Shown piece after piece: positions 38,713-50,300 of a DNA stretch of 64,000 nucleotides (position 1 is its first letter; each line of letters begins with the position of its first letter). Origin of the DNA: Pardosa pseudoannulata (Eukaryota; Arthropoda; Arachnida; Araneae; Lycosidae); contig CM063501.1 in assembly GCA_032207245.1 (NCBI GenBank), positions 78,325,186-78,389,185 of the forward strand. Direction: 5' to 3'. Made by a program: the position numbers and the translations under genes. Below the pieces are notes generated by a model. That model ran no database searches and was not told the DNA's origin. It was given only the letters and a program-made list of their open reading frames with translations.

Positions 38713-39551
38713 GGAAAGAGAGGGATAAAAGGAAATTCCGGTTACATGTCCCATTTCCTACTTTTGGCCTGTTTTCGATTTTCTAAAGATCTACTTGATG
38801 AATTGTATGGAAAATTTAATTATACTTTTTAAATGCCTTTCCAGAAACATTCTTATGAATATTAAGCCACCATTACATCTAGGGAACAAACAAATGATCC
38901 GTTAGTATCATCAAACATAAATATTTGTGTAGGCAATTTTGTGTGCATTTCCATAAATAAATGGATCATTTAAATAGACGTCTAAAGACGTCTTAAAAAG
39001 ACGTTAAAAGAAGTCATTTAAAAGACGTTGAAATAGACCTCTATTTACATAAGTTTATATTTTTTTATGAATTTTTTTCAATGCATGCACAATTTTCAAA
39101 AAAATATATAAAACTTACAGATTATTTGAGAAACAATAGCGGTAATATTCTAAAAATGTTTGAAATTATTATATTAAGTTTTTGTTGATATATGGATTAT
39201 TATACGAATTTATATTTATCTGTATATTTATAAGTGACATTTTTGTGCTGCTATAACAAAAGTCAGCTGTATGGGCAACTATTATGAAAATTCTACTTAA
39301 ATATATATATAAAATGAACCAATTTCTCAGTGATGCATTGATCTTCTTTTTATTTGCTAAGTTCTAAAACAAGAAAACTGATAGCTAGTGGATTTATTTT
39401 ATTTCAAGTTCTTCCAATTTTTCTTTCAGATATGATTTTTTTCTGGTGTTAAAACGTTCATTTTATAATATGTAATGCAACTTTTAATGTTTCTATTGTT
39501 TCATACATCACTTGGACAAACGTTCCTCGTAAGCTGGATATTACTTGATTT
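38713..39551. other. A+T-rich DNA with a cluster of AGACGT palindromes
   Basis: TAGACGTCTA (38975-38984) and AAGACGTCTT (38985-38994) are followed by further AAGACGTT and GACGTTGAAATAGACC units up to about 39040. Otherwise no feature is seen. Confidence 0.6.
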
Positions 39552-39562
39552 AAAGTGAAGTG
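39552..39562. repeat. Left target-site duplication of SINE-B copy 4
   Basis: AAAGTGAAGTG here recurs exactly at 40722-40732, beyond the AAC-rich tail, showing that the two SINE halves are one insertion. Confidence 0.9.
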
Positions 39563-39658
39563 TAAGCCGCGGTAGCTCAGTCGGAAAAGGCAAAAAGCTC
39601 TCGTAACTGGAGAGATGCGGGTTCGGAGGCCGAGTCGGCCTAAAATCCGTGGTGTTTT

Positions 39659-40459
39659 TTAACCCCTTCCCTGTTTTGCCCGTACGCCGTACGGGCACAG
39701 CTTTCGGGCCTTTACTGATTTGCCCGTACAGCGTACGGGCAATCTGATTTCTATTTCGCTTGCACTGTTTCGGCCGTATTTTTTCCAATTTTAGTAACAA
39801 ATTTTTCATATAGATGTCCAGTAAATGATAGTTTGCAGTTTATTGTATTTTCTACTCTGATTGGTTCAAAAGCGCAGGTTTTTTCGCATGTTTTGTATCA
39901 GAAGACGAATTGTTATCTTTCAGTGTATAGCTTTCTGGTTATATTTTACTAACCGCCTGATAATTTTATTGATGTAAGAGTTGAATAATATAATTTTACT
40001 TTTAAATAATGGATAATTCAGAGCGTATGGAGCTAATTTCTTATGATTCGAACTGTTGCTCGGAATCAGAAATTGAATTATCTGTAAATGATAGTAGTGA
40101 AAGTTTACTACATGACCTGGATAGTAGTGACTCTGATAGTAGTACAGATGGAATCAGTCAAGCAAGACAATTTTTCTATATTATTTGTGATAATCCTTCG
40201 GATCCGCCTCCTAGATTTGCTTTTACTGGAATTCCAAAAATTTAATTTGATATCGAAGAGACTACAGGTAAACTTCCGTTCAATGATGCCTTCATAGAAA
40301 GAAAAAAAGTTGAAATAAATGCTTAAAAAATATTAGAAATGTTAATTTTGATAACATATCTTTACTTAAAAATGTAACATAAACAAAAAAAATGCAATAA
40401 AAAATGTGACAATTTTTTGACTGAATTCTGGAAAAAAAATTAAACTGTCAAAGGGTTAA
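39659..40459 (+). mobile_element. piggyBac-like element (793 bp) with transposase remnant
   Basis: TTAA at 39659-39662 and 40456-40459 flanks ends that begin CCC and finish GGG, as in piggyBac. The left end is CCCCTTCCCTGTTTTGCC; the right end on the opposite strand is CCCTTTGACAGTTTAATT, only a moderate match. Next to the left end a 44-bp unit is duplicated. It carries two 19-bp near-palindromes, GCCCGTACGCCGTACGGGC (39678-39696) and GCCCGTACAGCGTACGGGC (39722-39740). The inside keeps an N-terminal transposase piece (40009-40323) and then goes straight to the right end, so the catalytic region was lost by deletion. The element could move only if a related complete copy exists elsewhere. Confidence 0.88.
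40009..40323 (+). pseudogene. N-terminal remnant of a piggyBac-type transposase
   Basis: The frame starts at ATG 40009 with an acidic, Ser/Asp/Glu-rich stretch (about residues 10-48, with SDSDSSTDG near its end), as is usual before the core in this family. Residues about 66-76 read PPPRFAFTGIP, which matches the conserved start of the piggyBac core domain (PGBD proteins have a similar FTG-P motif). A TAA at 40243-40245 interrupts the frame. The same frame continues directly with FDIEETTG, as expected downstream of that motif, so the stop is a mutation within an old gene. The similarity fades after about 100 residues and a second stop follows at 40321-40323. The three catalytic aspartates and the Cys-rich C-terminal domain are absent. 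Family assignment rests on motif memory, without a search. Confidence 0.75.
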
Positions 40460-40721
40460 AGGTGACTGGGGCACATAAAATATGTTCGTGGTCATAATGT
40501 CCAAGTTCTCAGTCAATACCCCTGGGGGTAAAAGGCTAAGACTATGGGTCTTCTGCTTGGTCTCTGCTTCAAATTATGAGGATCCCATTTCAGTATAAGT
40601 TATACTTTCACCTTTGCGGTGCTAGTTCAAACAAAAGAAGCACCCCTTTACTTTAATACGAGTATCCTCCGGCTCAAATTTTGCTTGGTTTGACCAAGTG
40701 ACATAAGACAACAACAACAAA

Positions 40722-40732
40722 AAAGTGAAGTG
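40722..40732. repeat. Right target-site duplication of SINE-B copy 4
   Basis: Exact copy of 39552-39562. Confidence 0.9.
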
Positions 40733-41103
40733 CTGAGTTGTTTTGTTTTATAGAGTACAACTATGGTGAAGGAACGTTTCTTAGCTCTGAGAGATTCCTC
40801 TCAGAGATTCAGAAGCTGGATTTACTATTTCCAGAGGTATCATCTTAACTTAGAATATTGCAAACCTGAACCTTCTTTACAACCTTCTTTCTCAGACATC
40901 AAAGTCACAACCATACGGATATGAGTTAACCTCTTTGCCGACTGAGTTTCGAACCATTTGGCATGAAGAGTTATTTTGTAAAGACATAAAACCAGTGCAA
41001 ACTATCTCAATTTTTTTTATTGTACTATAGTTAACAGTAAATTCAACAACAACCAACTGTTTGAATGAAAATAATATAATTATATTTTCAAAATCTGAAT
41101 ATT
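40733..41103. other. Spacer before array H
   Basis: Unremarkable; no gene recognised. TTAACCTCTTTGCCGACTG at about 40926 looks like a TTAA-type end but has no partner. Confidence 0.45.
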
Positions 41104-44100
41104 ATTTATGTACGATTTCCTTTCCCTCTAAACTTATCCTTTATTTCGCAATCAGAAGCAATTCATCAAGCAAGCATTGTCTGATGAGAAAATTTACTTT
41201 GCTATGACAAAACATATTTTGCGATGACTTATCACAAATGTAAAATTCCAGACTAACATCTTTCTCTACGATTATGCAATATTTCAAATGAATAATTAAA
41301 TCTTCATTGCAGAGAAAATATCAGAGCTGTCATAATGCACAACTTCTTTACTCTACTGAATTCTTGTTCTCACATTTGCAGGCGTCAAATTCCCTAAAGC
41401 TAATCAAACTGTCCATTTCAAAGGGTCTAGTTTTTTATTCTAAATACCTCACATTTTTCTTTTAGTTATAATTTCCTTTCTTTCTCTAAACACATTTTTT
41501 TTTACCTTTCAGAAAGAATTCATCAAGCATCAATGATTTACCACAAATCTGAAATTCCACACGTGCATCTTGCTTTATAATTATACAACAGTTGGAATGA
41601 TTAATTAACTCGTCATTGCAGAGAAAATATCAGAGCTGTCCTAACGTATATCTTCTTTAACCTACTGAATTCGTGTTTTCACATTTGCAGGTGTCAAATT
41701 CCTTGAAGCTAATCAAACTGTTCATTTCAAAGGGTCTAGATTTTTATTCTAAATATCTCACATTTTTCTTTTAGTTATAATTTCCTTTCTTTCTCTAAAC
41801 ACATTTTTTTTTACCTTTCGGAAAGAATTCATCAAGCACCGATGACTTGCCACAAATCTGAAATTCCAGACGTGCATCTTGCTCTACAATTATGCAATAT
41901 ATGAAATGAATAATTAACTCGTCATTGCAGAGAAAATATCAGAGCTGTCATAACGTATATCTTCTTTAACCTACTGAATTCGTGTTCTCACATTTGCAGG
42001 TGTCAAATTCCTTAAAGCTAATCAAACTGTCCATTTAAAAGGGTCTAGATTTTTATTCTAAATACAGCACATTTTTCTTTTGGGTGCAATTTCCTTTCTT
42101 TCCTTAAACACAATCTTTTTTTGGCCTTTCGGAAAGAATTCATCAAGCACCGATGACTTGCCACAAATCTGAAATTCCAGACGTGCATCTTGCTCTACAA
42201 TTATGCAATATATGAATTGAATAATTAACTCGTCATTGCAGAGAAAATATCAAAGCTGTCATAGCGTATATATTCTTTACCCTACTGAATTCTTGTTCTC
42301 ACATTTGCAGGCGTCAAATTCCATAAAGCTAATCAAACTTACCATTTAAAACGGTCTAGTTTTTTATTCTAAATACCACACATTTTTCTTTTGGGTGAGA
42401 TTTCCTTTCTTTCCCCAAACACAATCTTTTTTTGACCTTTCGGAAACAATTCATCAAGCATCGATGACTTACCACAAATCTGAAATTCTAGACGGGAATC
42501 TTGCTCTACAATTATGCAACATTTGAATGAATAGTTAACTCGCCATTGTAGAAAAAATATTAAAGATGTCATAACATATATCTTTATCTTACTAAATTCT
42601 TGTTCTCAAGTTTGCAGGCATCAAATTCCCTAAAGCTAATCAAACTGTTCATTTAAAAGGGTCTAGTTTTTTATTCTAAATACCACATATTTTCCTTTTA
42701 GGTGCAATTTCCTTTCGTTCCCTAAACACAGTCTTTTTTTTGCCTTTCGAAAACAATTCATCAAGCACCAATGACTTACCACAATTCGTGAATCTGAAAT
42801 ATCAAATCTGAAATTTCAGACGGGTATCTTGCTTTATAATTCTGAAACATTTGAAATGAATAATTAACTGGTCATTGTAGAGAAAATATCAGAGCTATCA
42901 TAACGTATATCTTCTTTACCCTACTGAATTCTTGTTCTCACATTTGCAGCCGTCAAATTCCATAAAGCTAATCAAACTGTCCATTTAAAAGGGTCTAGTA
43001 TTTTATTCTAAATACAACACATTTTTCTTTTAGGTGCGGTTTCCTTTCTTTACCCAAACACATTTTTTTTTACCTTTCAGAAAGAATTCATCAAGCATCA
43101 ATGATTTACCACAAATCTGAAATTCCACACGTGCTTCTTGCTCTACAATTATGCAATATATGAATTGAATAATTAAATCGTCATTGCAGAGAAAATATCA
43201 GATCTGCCATAATGTATATCTTCTTTACCCTACTGAATTCTTGTTCTCCCATTTGCAGGCGTAAAATTCCATAAAGCTAATCAAACTGTCCATTTAAAAG
43301 GGTCTAGATTTTTATTCTAAATACAACACATTTTTCTTTTAGGTGCGGTTTCCTTTCTTTACCCAAACACAATCTTTTTTTTGGCCTTTCGGAAACAATT
43401 CATCAAGTATCGATGATTTACCACAAATCTGAAATTCCACACGTGCATCTTGCTCTACAATTATGCAATATTTCAAATGAATAATTAAATCTTCATTGCA
43501 GAGAAAATATCAGAGCTGTCATAATGCACAACTTCTTTACTCTACTGAATTCTTGTTCTCACATTTGCAGGCGTCAAATTCCCTAAAGCTAATCAAACTG
43601 TCCATTTAAAAGAATCTAGTATTTTATTCTAAATACAGCACATTTTTCTTTTGGGTGCAATTTCCTTTCTTTACCCAAACACAATCTTTTTTTTGGCCTT
43701 TCGGAAACAATTCATCAAGTATCGATGATTTACCACAAATCTGAAATTCCACACGTGCATCTTGCTCTACAATTATGCAATATATGAATTGAATAATTAA
43801 CTCGTCATTGCAGAGAAAATATCAGAGCTGTCATAACGTATATATTCTTTACCCTACTGAATTCTTGTTCTCACATTTGCAGGCATCAAATTTCCTAAAG
43901 CTAATCAAACTGTCCATTTAAAAGGGTCTAGATTTTTATTCTAAATACAGCACATTTTTCTTTTGGGTGCAATTTCCTTTCTTTCCTTAAACACAATCTT
44001 TTTTGGCCTTTCGAAAACAATTCATCAAGCATCGATGACATACCACAAATCTGAAATTCCAGATGTCCATCTTGCTCTACAATTATGCAATATTAGAAAT

Positions 44101-44345
44101 GAATAATTAACTTGTCATTGCAGAGAAAATATTAGAGATGTCATAACGTATATCTGTATCGTACTAAATTCTTGTTCCCACATTTGCAGGCGTCAAATTC
44201 CGTAAAGCTAATCAAACTGTCCATTTAAAAGGGTCTAGTTTTTTATTCTAAATACCGCACATTTTTCTTTTAGGTGCGATTTCCTTTCTTTCCCTAAACA
44301 CAATCTTTTTTTTTTTTGCCTTTCGGAAACAATTCATCAAGCATC
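41104..44345. repeat. Tandem array H, about 311-bp monomers, ten copies
   Basis: CACATTTGCAGGCGTCAAA or a variant starts near 41371, 41682, 41990, 42300, 42608, 42938, 43250, 43559, 43872 and 44178. Other constant motifs are ATTCATCAAGCATCGATGAC, TTGCTCTACAATTATGCAAT and AAAGGGTCTAG. The monomer near 43450-43600 is almost identical to the first one near 41270-41420 and shares private variants with it (AATCTTCATTGCAGAG, AATGCACAACTTC). The distance is about 2187 bp, or seven monomers. Each unit contains two pyrimidine tracts ending in CAG or C/TCGG that mimic 3' splice sites. Confidence 0.93.
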
Positions 44346-44739
44346 CAGGACTAAATACATACATCGTGCAGTAACAAGACTCGTCAATAGGCCAGTGTCA
44401 TGGCTTTGTGCGACAAATTGCCTCGTCGCGTGTCAGTTGGTCTCATTTCGTGTGTAGAGAACTTTAATTCCGAAGTGCTCTAAAAAGCACCAGAAATTTG
44501 GCTTCCGGTTTCTCTCTGAGCACTCACCCTTTGATGATGGACATATTTTTTTTCTTCTTTTACCTTCTCTTTTTCAAGAATCTCTTCTTAGGCCAGTTCT
44601 TTCTTTTTCTTTCCCTGGAGAACACGTAACGGAATATGTGTCTTAATTGACCACAATATAAGAAAAGAAATATATTTCTCCGTTTTATATCCACTCAAAG
44701 AGCATTATGGTACTTCCCATTGTTGAAGAATTTTCTTCT
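44346..44739. other. Less A+T-rich spacer after array H
   Basis: About 44350-44530 is close to balanced in composition and then becomes T/C-rich. No gene or transposon end recognised. Confidence 0.4.
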
Positions 44740-45173
44740 TTAACACTTTGACTGCCAAGCCAAAATTGCAAATGTTCACAACGATGCCAAACTTTGTTTT
44801 TGTGTAATTTGTATTTTTTTCAACATAAAACTATATATAAAAACAATATTTCAAAACAAACAATATTTTAAAACAAACTCTCTCTATTTATATATATTCC
44901 CTTTTTTTGTTGCATGTTCCAAATATTTAATTTTTCATAAAACTTAGCTCATAAAATCGTCACATATACCAATTTGCGCAAACCACGTATACCTAACACA
45001 TCGTAGGGAGCCCAACAATCAAACTCCAATACGATTTTCATGTAATTGATAACATCTTTGATAGCCATGGCCTGAAGTGTTAAAACACCATGGCTATCAT
45101 ATCGGATAGCCAGTGTCTCAACGGAAATATCACTGGATATCACATATGATAGCCATGGCAGTCAAAGTGTTAA
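44740..45173. mobile_element. TTAA-flanked non-autonomous element (426 bp)
   Basis: TTAA at 44740-44743 is followed by CACTTTGACTGCCAAGCC. The right end on the opposite strand is TTAA (45170-45173) then CACTTTGACTGCCATGGC, a 16 of 18 match. An internal copy of the right end, including its own TTAA, occurs near 45062-45100 with GATAGCCATGG and CCATGGCTATC as inverted arms. No coding remnant is seen; the small minus-strand frame inside (44949-45143) is not recognisable. Confidence 0.85.
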
Positions 45174-45570
45174 AACTCTTGAATAACGTTCTAATATTTC
45201 TTAGATCTTTCTTTATTTAAAAAATCCCATAAATTTAAAATTCCAAAAGGATTTTTTAAAAATAAAATTTGTCTTATGGGTTATTTTTTTCCTCTATTTT
45301 ATGCCATAAACCACTTAAAAATATTTCTAAAACTCAAATTTTCATGGTATAAAAGATTTTAAACCTCGAGTTTCTAAATACATAACATCTAAAAGCTGAT
45401 TTAGTATGTTTATAAATAGTCTTATTTAGTAAAATGTATTAGACGGTAAAATTAATAGGGAAATAATTTTTCACTATAGTATGTTTTTTTGTGTGTGCAT
45501 TCATATAATATTAATAATAGAACTAGAAATAGACACTTATTTAAATACATATATTCTATACAAATATATA
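45174..45570. other. A+T-rich DNA
   Basis: Nothing recognisable. Confidence 0.5.
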
Positions 45571-46030
45571 TCTTTATATATAAAATTCTTCAGTTCGTGT
45601 GTTTGTAAAAGAACTCCTCCTAAACGGCTGGATTGATTTCGATGAAATTTTATGTATGTATTAAGTTGATTCAAGCAGGGTTTGGATTCACAATTTGATC
45701 CGACAAAAAATATTTTTTCATAAAAAACCCATAATTGCGCGCTTATTGAGATTATTATAATGCCGCATGAAACCTTTCACTGCCAAAGTATACATGGAGC
45801 AGTGGACAGTGTAATGGGCTTCTGTACGAGAAGTTCCACGAACGAAGTCCTGTACATTTGATGTGGGTGACTAATTTTATGTTTCTGTTTGTTCTATAGC
45901 ATAGAATTTTTAAAATATTTTTTCCTTACTTTTCCATCAAAACGGTCCAATTTATAATTTATTTAAAAATATTTTACAACTTTTTGGATTTACAGCGTCA
46001 AAACAGGACAACGTCTGCCGGGTCGTCTAA
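45571..46030 (+). mobile_element. Non-autonomous Helitron-like element (460 bp)
   Basis: The left end starts TCTTTATATATAAAATTCTT and continues to CTAAACGGCTGGATTGATTT and GATGAAATTTTATG, a pattern I know from the 5' ends of arthropod Helitrons. The right end, ACGTCTGCCGGGTCGTCTAA, finishes in CTAA and is followed by T. The element lies between A (45570) and T (46031), the Helitron rule of insertion into AT without duplication. It has no Rep/helicase gene. The stem-loop usually found just before the 3' end is not obvious. Exact ends are inferred. Confidence 0.7.
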
Positions 46031-46031
46031 T

Positions 46032-47380
46032 CTATTTAAAAACGTTTGTCGCCCTACAATTGCTATTTAATCATTCTTCTTATGCACTCTATACAAATCC
46101 ATTTCATTAACGCATCTTAATGTATGTCGAGAATTTATACCCAAATATAACAGGGTATTTATTTTTACTTATGTTATCTGCAATTTATCTAAATTAGTCA
46201 TTTCCATCTGTACAATATTTTATAAAATGTTTTTCATCATATGATCGTATCCTACAATATGTTTTTAAAATTATGAAAGTTTGAAAAATCACACACACTT
46301 CTAAGATAATATTTAAAAACGCACTTAAAAACTTAGAAATTAAAAGCACTAATACTGCTGGGTCATTTTGAAATTGCTAATAAAATATGAAAGCGGACAA
46401 AAATGGTTATTAGGTTTTAAAACTACTAAGTGGATAAACACCTACTTTTAATTAATAATAACTCATTTCGAATAATTTATTTATAATGACAATGTAGCCA
46501 AGATTTCTTCTTTGGGAACAAAAAAAGGCTTATTTTAGGTTGAATTTTATTATTTTGAAAAACCTTTAACCTCATAATAAATATAATGAATGTCGTAATT
46601 AAAATCGTTCTTTCGTTAAAGAATTAACAGGGACTTAACAATTAACCATATTTGAAAAAATTGGTAAGTGTTAAATTTCATTAGTGTGTAAAATACTCCT
46701 AACATTATCGTTTAATTCCTAAAAGAAATTTTAGACTGATTATTAGCAAAAACTGAGAAGTTTTTATTTAAATATAGAAATCTAAACTCTCAACTCTTTT
46801 TATTTGGGTGTTTAACGTTAAAGTCTAGCGTTAACATTTTTAAAGATATAATACTGAAAAATGGTTTTAGCTTGCTCTATTTTTATAATTCTTCAACGTG
46901 TTTCACTGAATTTTAACAGCAAACTTTTAGCAATCAGACTAGAAAAACTACGAAATTCTTGAAAGATTTCTAGAAATCTATCAAAATTCGTCCCGTTTTT
47001 TTTAATCCCTATTAACAATTTCTTAAATAATAATATTCTCTAAACTTCTGAAATATATACATATATTTTTATCTGGAAATTTATTTTAAAATTCATTGTT
47101 TTTTCCCTGATAAAAAACACTCGAGTAATCTTATTTGGGAAAATTAGTATAAACTATTGTAGGTGTTTAAATAATTTAAAAAAATTTGTATAGTATTTTA
47201 CAGATTTTTATGAACGTTTATTTGCAAAAGTTATCGTTCTATCCAACGGTTTTTAATCTAGATGTATGCTTGGAAACTCGCCAAAGTATTTATCCCTTTA
47301 TTTGCAAGTTTTTAATATTCACATTGCTGAAAGTTTTTAGATGTTAACTGTATGGTTGGAAAAAAATCTATTATGGTAAC
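46032..47380. other. A+T-rich DNA left of array I
   Basis: No gene, SINE or transposon end recognised. The last few hundred bases may be very diverged array I. Confidence 0.5.
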
Positions 47381-50300
47381 ATTATTCAAGTTGTTATATT
47401 TGAAAAACAATAATACTCGCAGTTGGCTTTAATAGGTATCTATCATTGAAAATAACAAAAGTCTTTAAAGGTGTTGAATATTACATAAAACTTAACTCTG
47501 AGCATTATATTCAATTCATGTTAGCAAGTATTCTGACTTATTTCCTTTACGCTCTATATGTTTAAAAATATCTAAAATATCTCTTTGAATCACATATTAC
47601 AAATTCTTGTGAAACTATATCCGGAATCGTATACTCGACAAAACTTTTAATATAGATGTACATTTCAAAAAACACTTCACAATATTCTGTTTAATCGCTA
47701 GTTACCACTTCACTGTTACCCATGTTTTCAAAATCTGAAACCTCAACAGCAAAGACTGATAAAAATTTCAAGAATGCAATTTTCGTAATAATGGTTTTAA
47801 CTTTTACTAAAATTAGAACTCATAAGATTCTGTTCGGTAGTATTAAGTTTGTCCTTCTTTATCCTGCACGTAATGTAAAAATAACTACAGTCCAAACTGA
47901 ATCTTTAAGAGTTTAAAATATTTACTATCGTTAATCCTACAAATTTGAAGTTTGAAGAACCACTTTAAATGAAAATTGTTATAATAAAAGTCTTTAAAGG
48001 TTTTAAGTTTGCATAAAATTTAACTCTGAGCATTATATTCAATTCCTGTTAACAAGTACTCTGACTGTATTCCCGGAAACTCTATATGTTTAAAAGTATC
48101 TAAAAATATATCTTTGAATCACGTATTCTTGTGCAACTATATCCGTAGACGTTATTCTCGAGAATACTTTTAATATAGATCTACGTTTAAAAAAAACAGT
48201 CATAGACTTCTGTTTAATCGCTAGTAGCCACTTCACTGTTACCCATATTTTCAAAATCTGAACTCGAAGCAGCAAAAACTGAATATTAATATCAGGAATG
48301 AAATTTTAATAGTAATGGTTTTGACTTTTACTAAAATTAGAACCCATAATACTCTTTCTTACTAATTTTCATACAAGAGTCGTAAATTTGAGGCTATTAA
48401 GTTTGTCCTTATTATTTCTGCACGTAATGTAGTCCAAACTGAATCTTTAAATGTTTAAAATATTTCGTATCATTAATCATACAAATTGGAAGTTCAAAGA
48501 ACACCTGTAAAAGAAAATTGTTATAATAAAAGTCTTTAAAGGTGTTATTCTTTACATGAAATTTAACTCTGAGCATTATATTCAATTCCTCTTAGCAAGT
48601 ACTTTGACTTCATTCCCAGAAGTTTAAAAATTTCAAAAAATGTCTCTTTAAATCACGTATTACAAATTCCTGTTCGACTATATCAGTAGAGGATATTCTC
48701 GTGAATACTTTTAATATAGATGTACGTTTAAAAACACGTCACAGCCTTCTGTTTAATCGCTAGTAGCCACTTCACTGTTACCCATATTTTCAAAATCTGA
48801 ATTCACAACATCAAAAATTGAAAATGAATTTCAAGAAAGTAATTTTCGTAGTAATGATTTTAACCTTTACTAAAATTAGAACTCACAAGACTATTTTTTA
48901 GTAATTTTGATACAAGAGTCGCAATTTTGAGAATAATCAGTTTGTCCTTTTTCCTGCACGTAATGTAACAGCAGATACAGTCAAAACTGAATTTTTAAGC
49001 GCTTAAAATACTTAGAATCATTAATCATACAAATTTGAAGTTCGAAGAACCACTGTAAATGAAAATTGTTATAATAAAAGTCTTTAAAGGTGTTAAATTT
49101 TACATCGAATTTAACTCTGAGCATTATATTCAATTCCTGTTAGCAAGTACTTTGACTTCATTCTCGGAAGTTTTATATGTTTAAAAGCATCTAAAATATA
49201 TCTTTGAATTAAGTATTACAAATTCTTGTACAGCTGTATCTGTAGACTTCTTCTCGAGAATACTTTTAATATAGATGTACATTTTAAAAAACCCTTCACA
49301 GGCTTCTTTTTAATCCGTAGTAACCACTCACTGTTACCCATATTTTCAAAATCGAATCCGCAAAATCAAAAACGGAATATAAATATCTGGAATACAATTT
49401 TCGTAATAATATTTTTAACCTTTACTAAAATTAGAACTCATAAAACTCTTTTTTACTAACTTCGATACAAGAGTCGCAATTTTGAGAGAATTAAGTTTGT
49501 CCTTCTTTTTCCTTTACACATAATGTAATAGCAGCTACAGTCAAAACTGAATCTTTAAGCGTTAAAATATTTAGTATCATTAATCATACAAATTTGAAGT
49601 ATGAAGGACCACTGTAAATGAAAGTTGTTATAATAAAGGTCTTTAAAGGTTTATATAAAATTTAACTCTGAGCATTATATTCAATTTTTGTTAGCAAGTA
49701 CTCTGACTTCATTCCCGGAAGCTCTATATGTTTAAAAGTATCTAAAAATATATCTTTGAATCACTTATTACAAATTCTTGTGCAATTATATCCGTAGACG
49801 TTATTCTCGAGAATATCTTTAATATAGATGTACGTCTAAAAAACAAGTTACTGGCTTCTGTTTTTCGCTAGTGGCCACTTCACTGTTACCCATATTTTAA
49901 AAATCTGAACCTGCAAAAGCAAAAACTAAATATAAATTTCAGGAATGCATTTTTCGTGATAATTGTTTTAACCTCTACTAAAATTAGAACTCATAAGACT
50001 CTTTTTACTAACTTTGATACAAGATTCGCAATTTTGAGGGTATTAAGTATGTCCTTCTTTTTCTTGCACGTGATGTAACAGCAGCTGCAGTTAAAATTGA
50101 ATCTTTAAGCTCTTAAGATATTTAGTATTATTAATCATACAAATTTGAAGTTCGAAAAACCACTATAAATGAAAGTTGTAATAATAAAGGTCTTTAAGGG
50201 TTTATATAAAATTTAACTCTGATAGTTATATTCAATTCCTGTTAGAAAGTACTCTGACTTCATTCCCGGAATCTCTAAATGTTTAAAAGTATCTAAAAAT

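Larger units (their letters stand above)
39563..40721 (+). mobile_element. SINE-B copy 4, split by a nested TTAA element
   Basis: The head (39565-39640) has box A GGTAGCTCAGTCGG and box B GGGTTCGGAGGCC. It runs to GTGGTGTTTTTTAA at 39662. The body resumes at 40456 with TTAAAGGTGACTGGGGCAC and ends with ACAACAACAACAAA. Without the 793-bp insert and one TTAA it has the same length and order as SINE-B copy 1. An exact 11-bp target-site duplication flanks the whole. The order of events is clear: first the SINE, then the piggyBac-like element into a TTAA within it. Confidence 0.93.

Noticed and set aside
40924..40945. TTAACCTCTTTGCCGACTG as a left TTAA end, and TTAACCCTCTTATA near 35943
   Set aside because: Single ends only, no matching inverted end.
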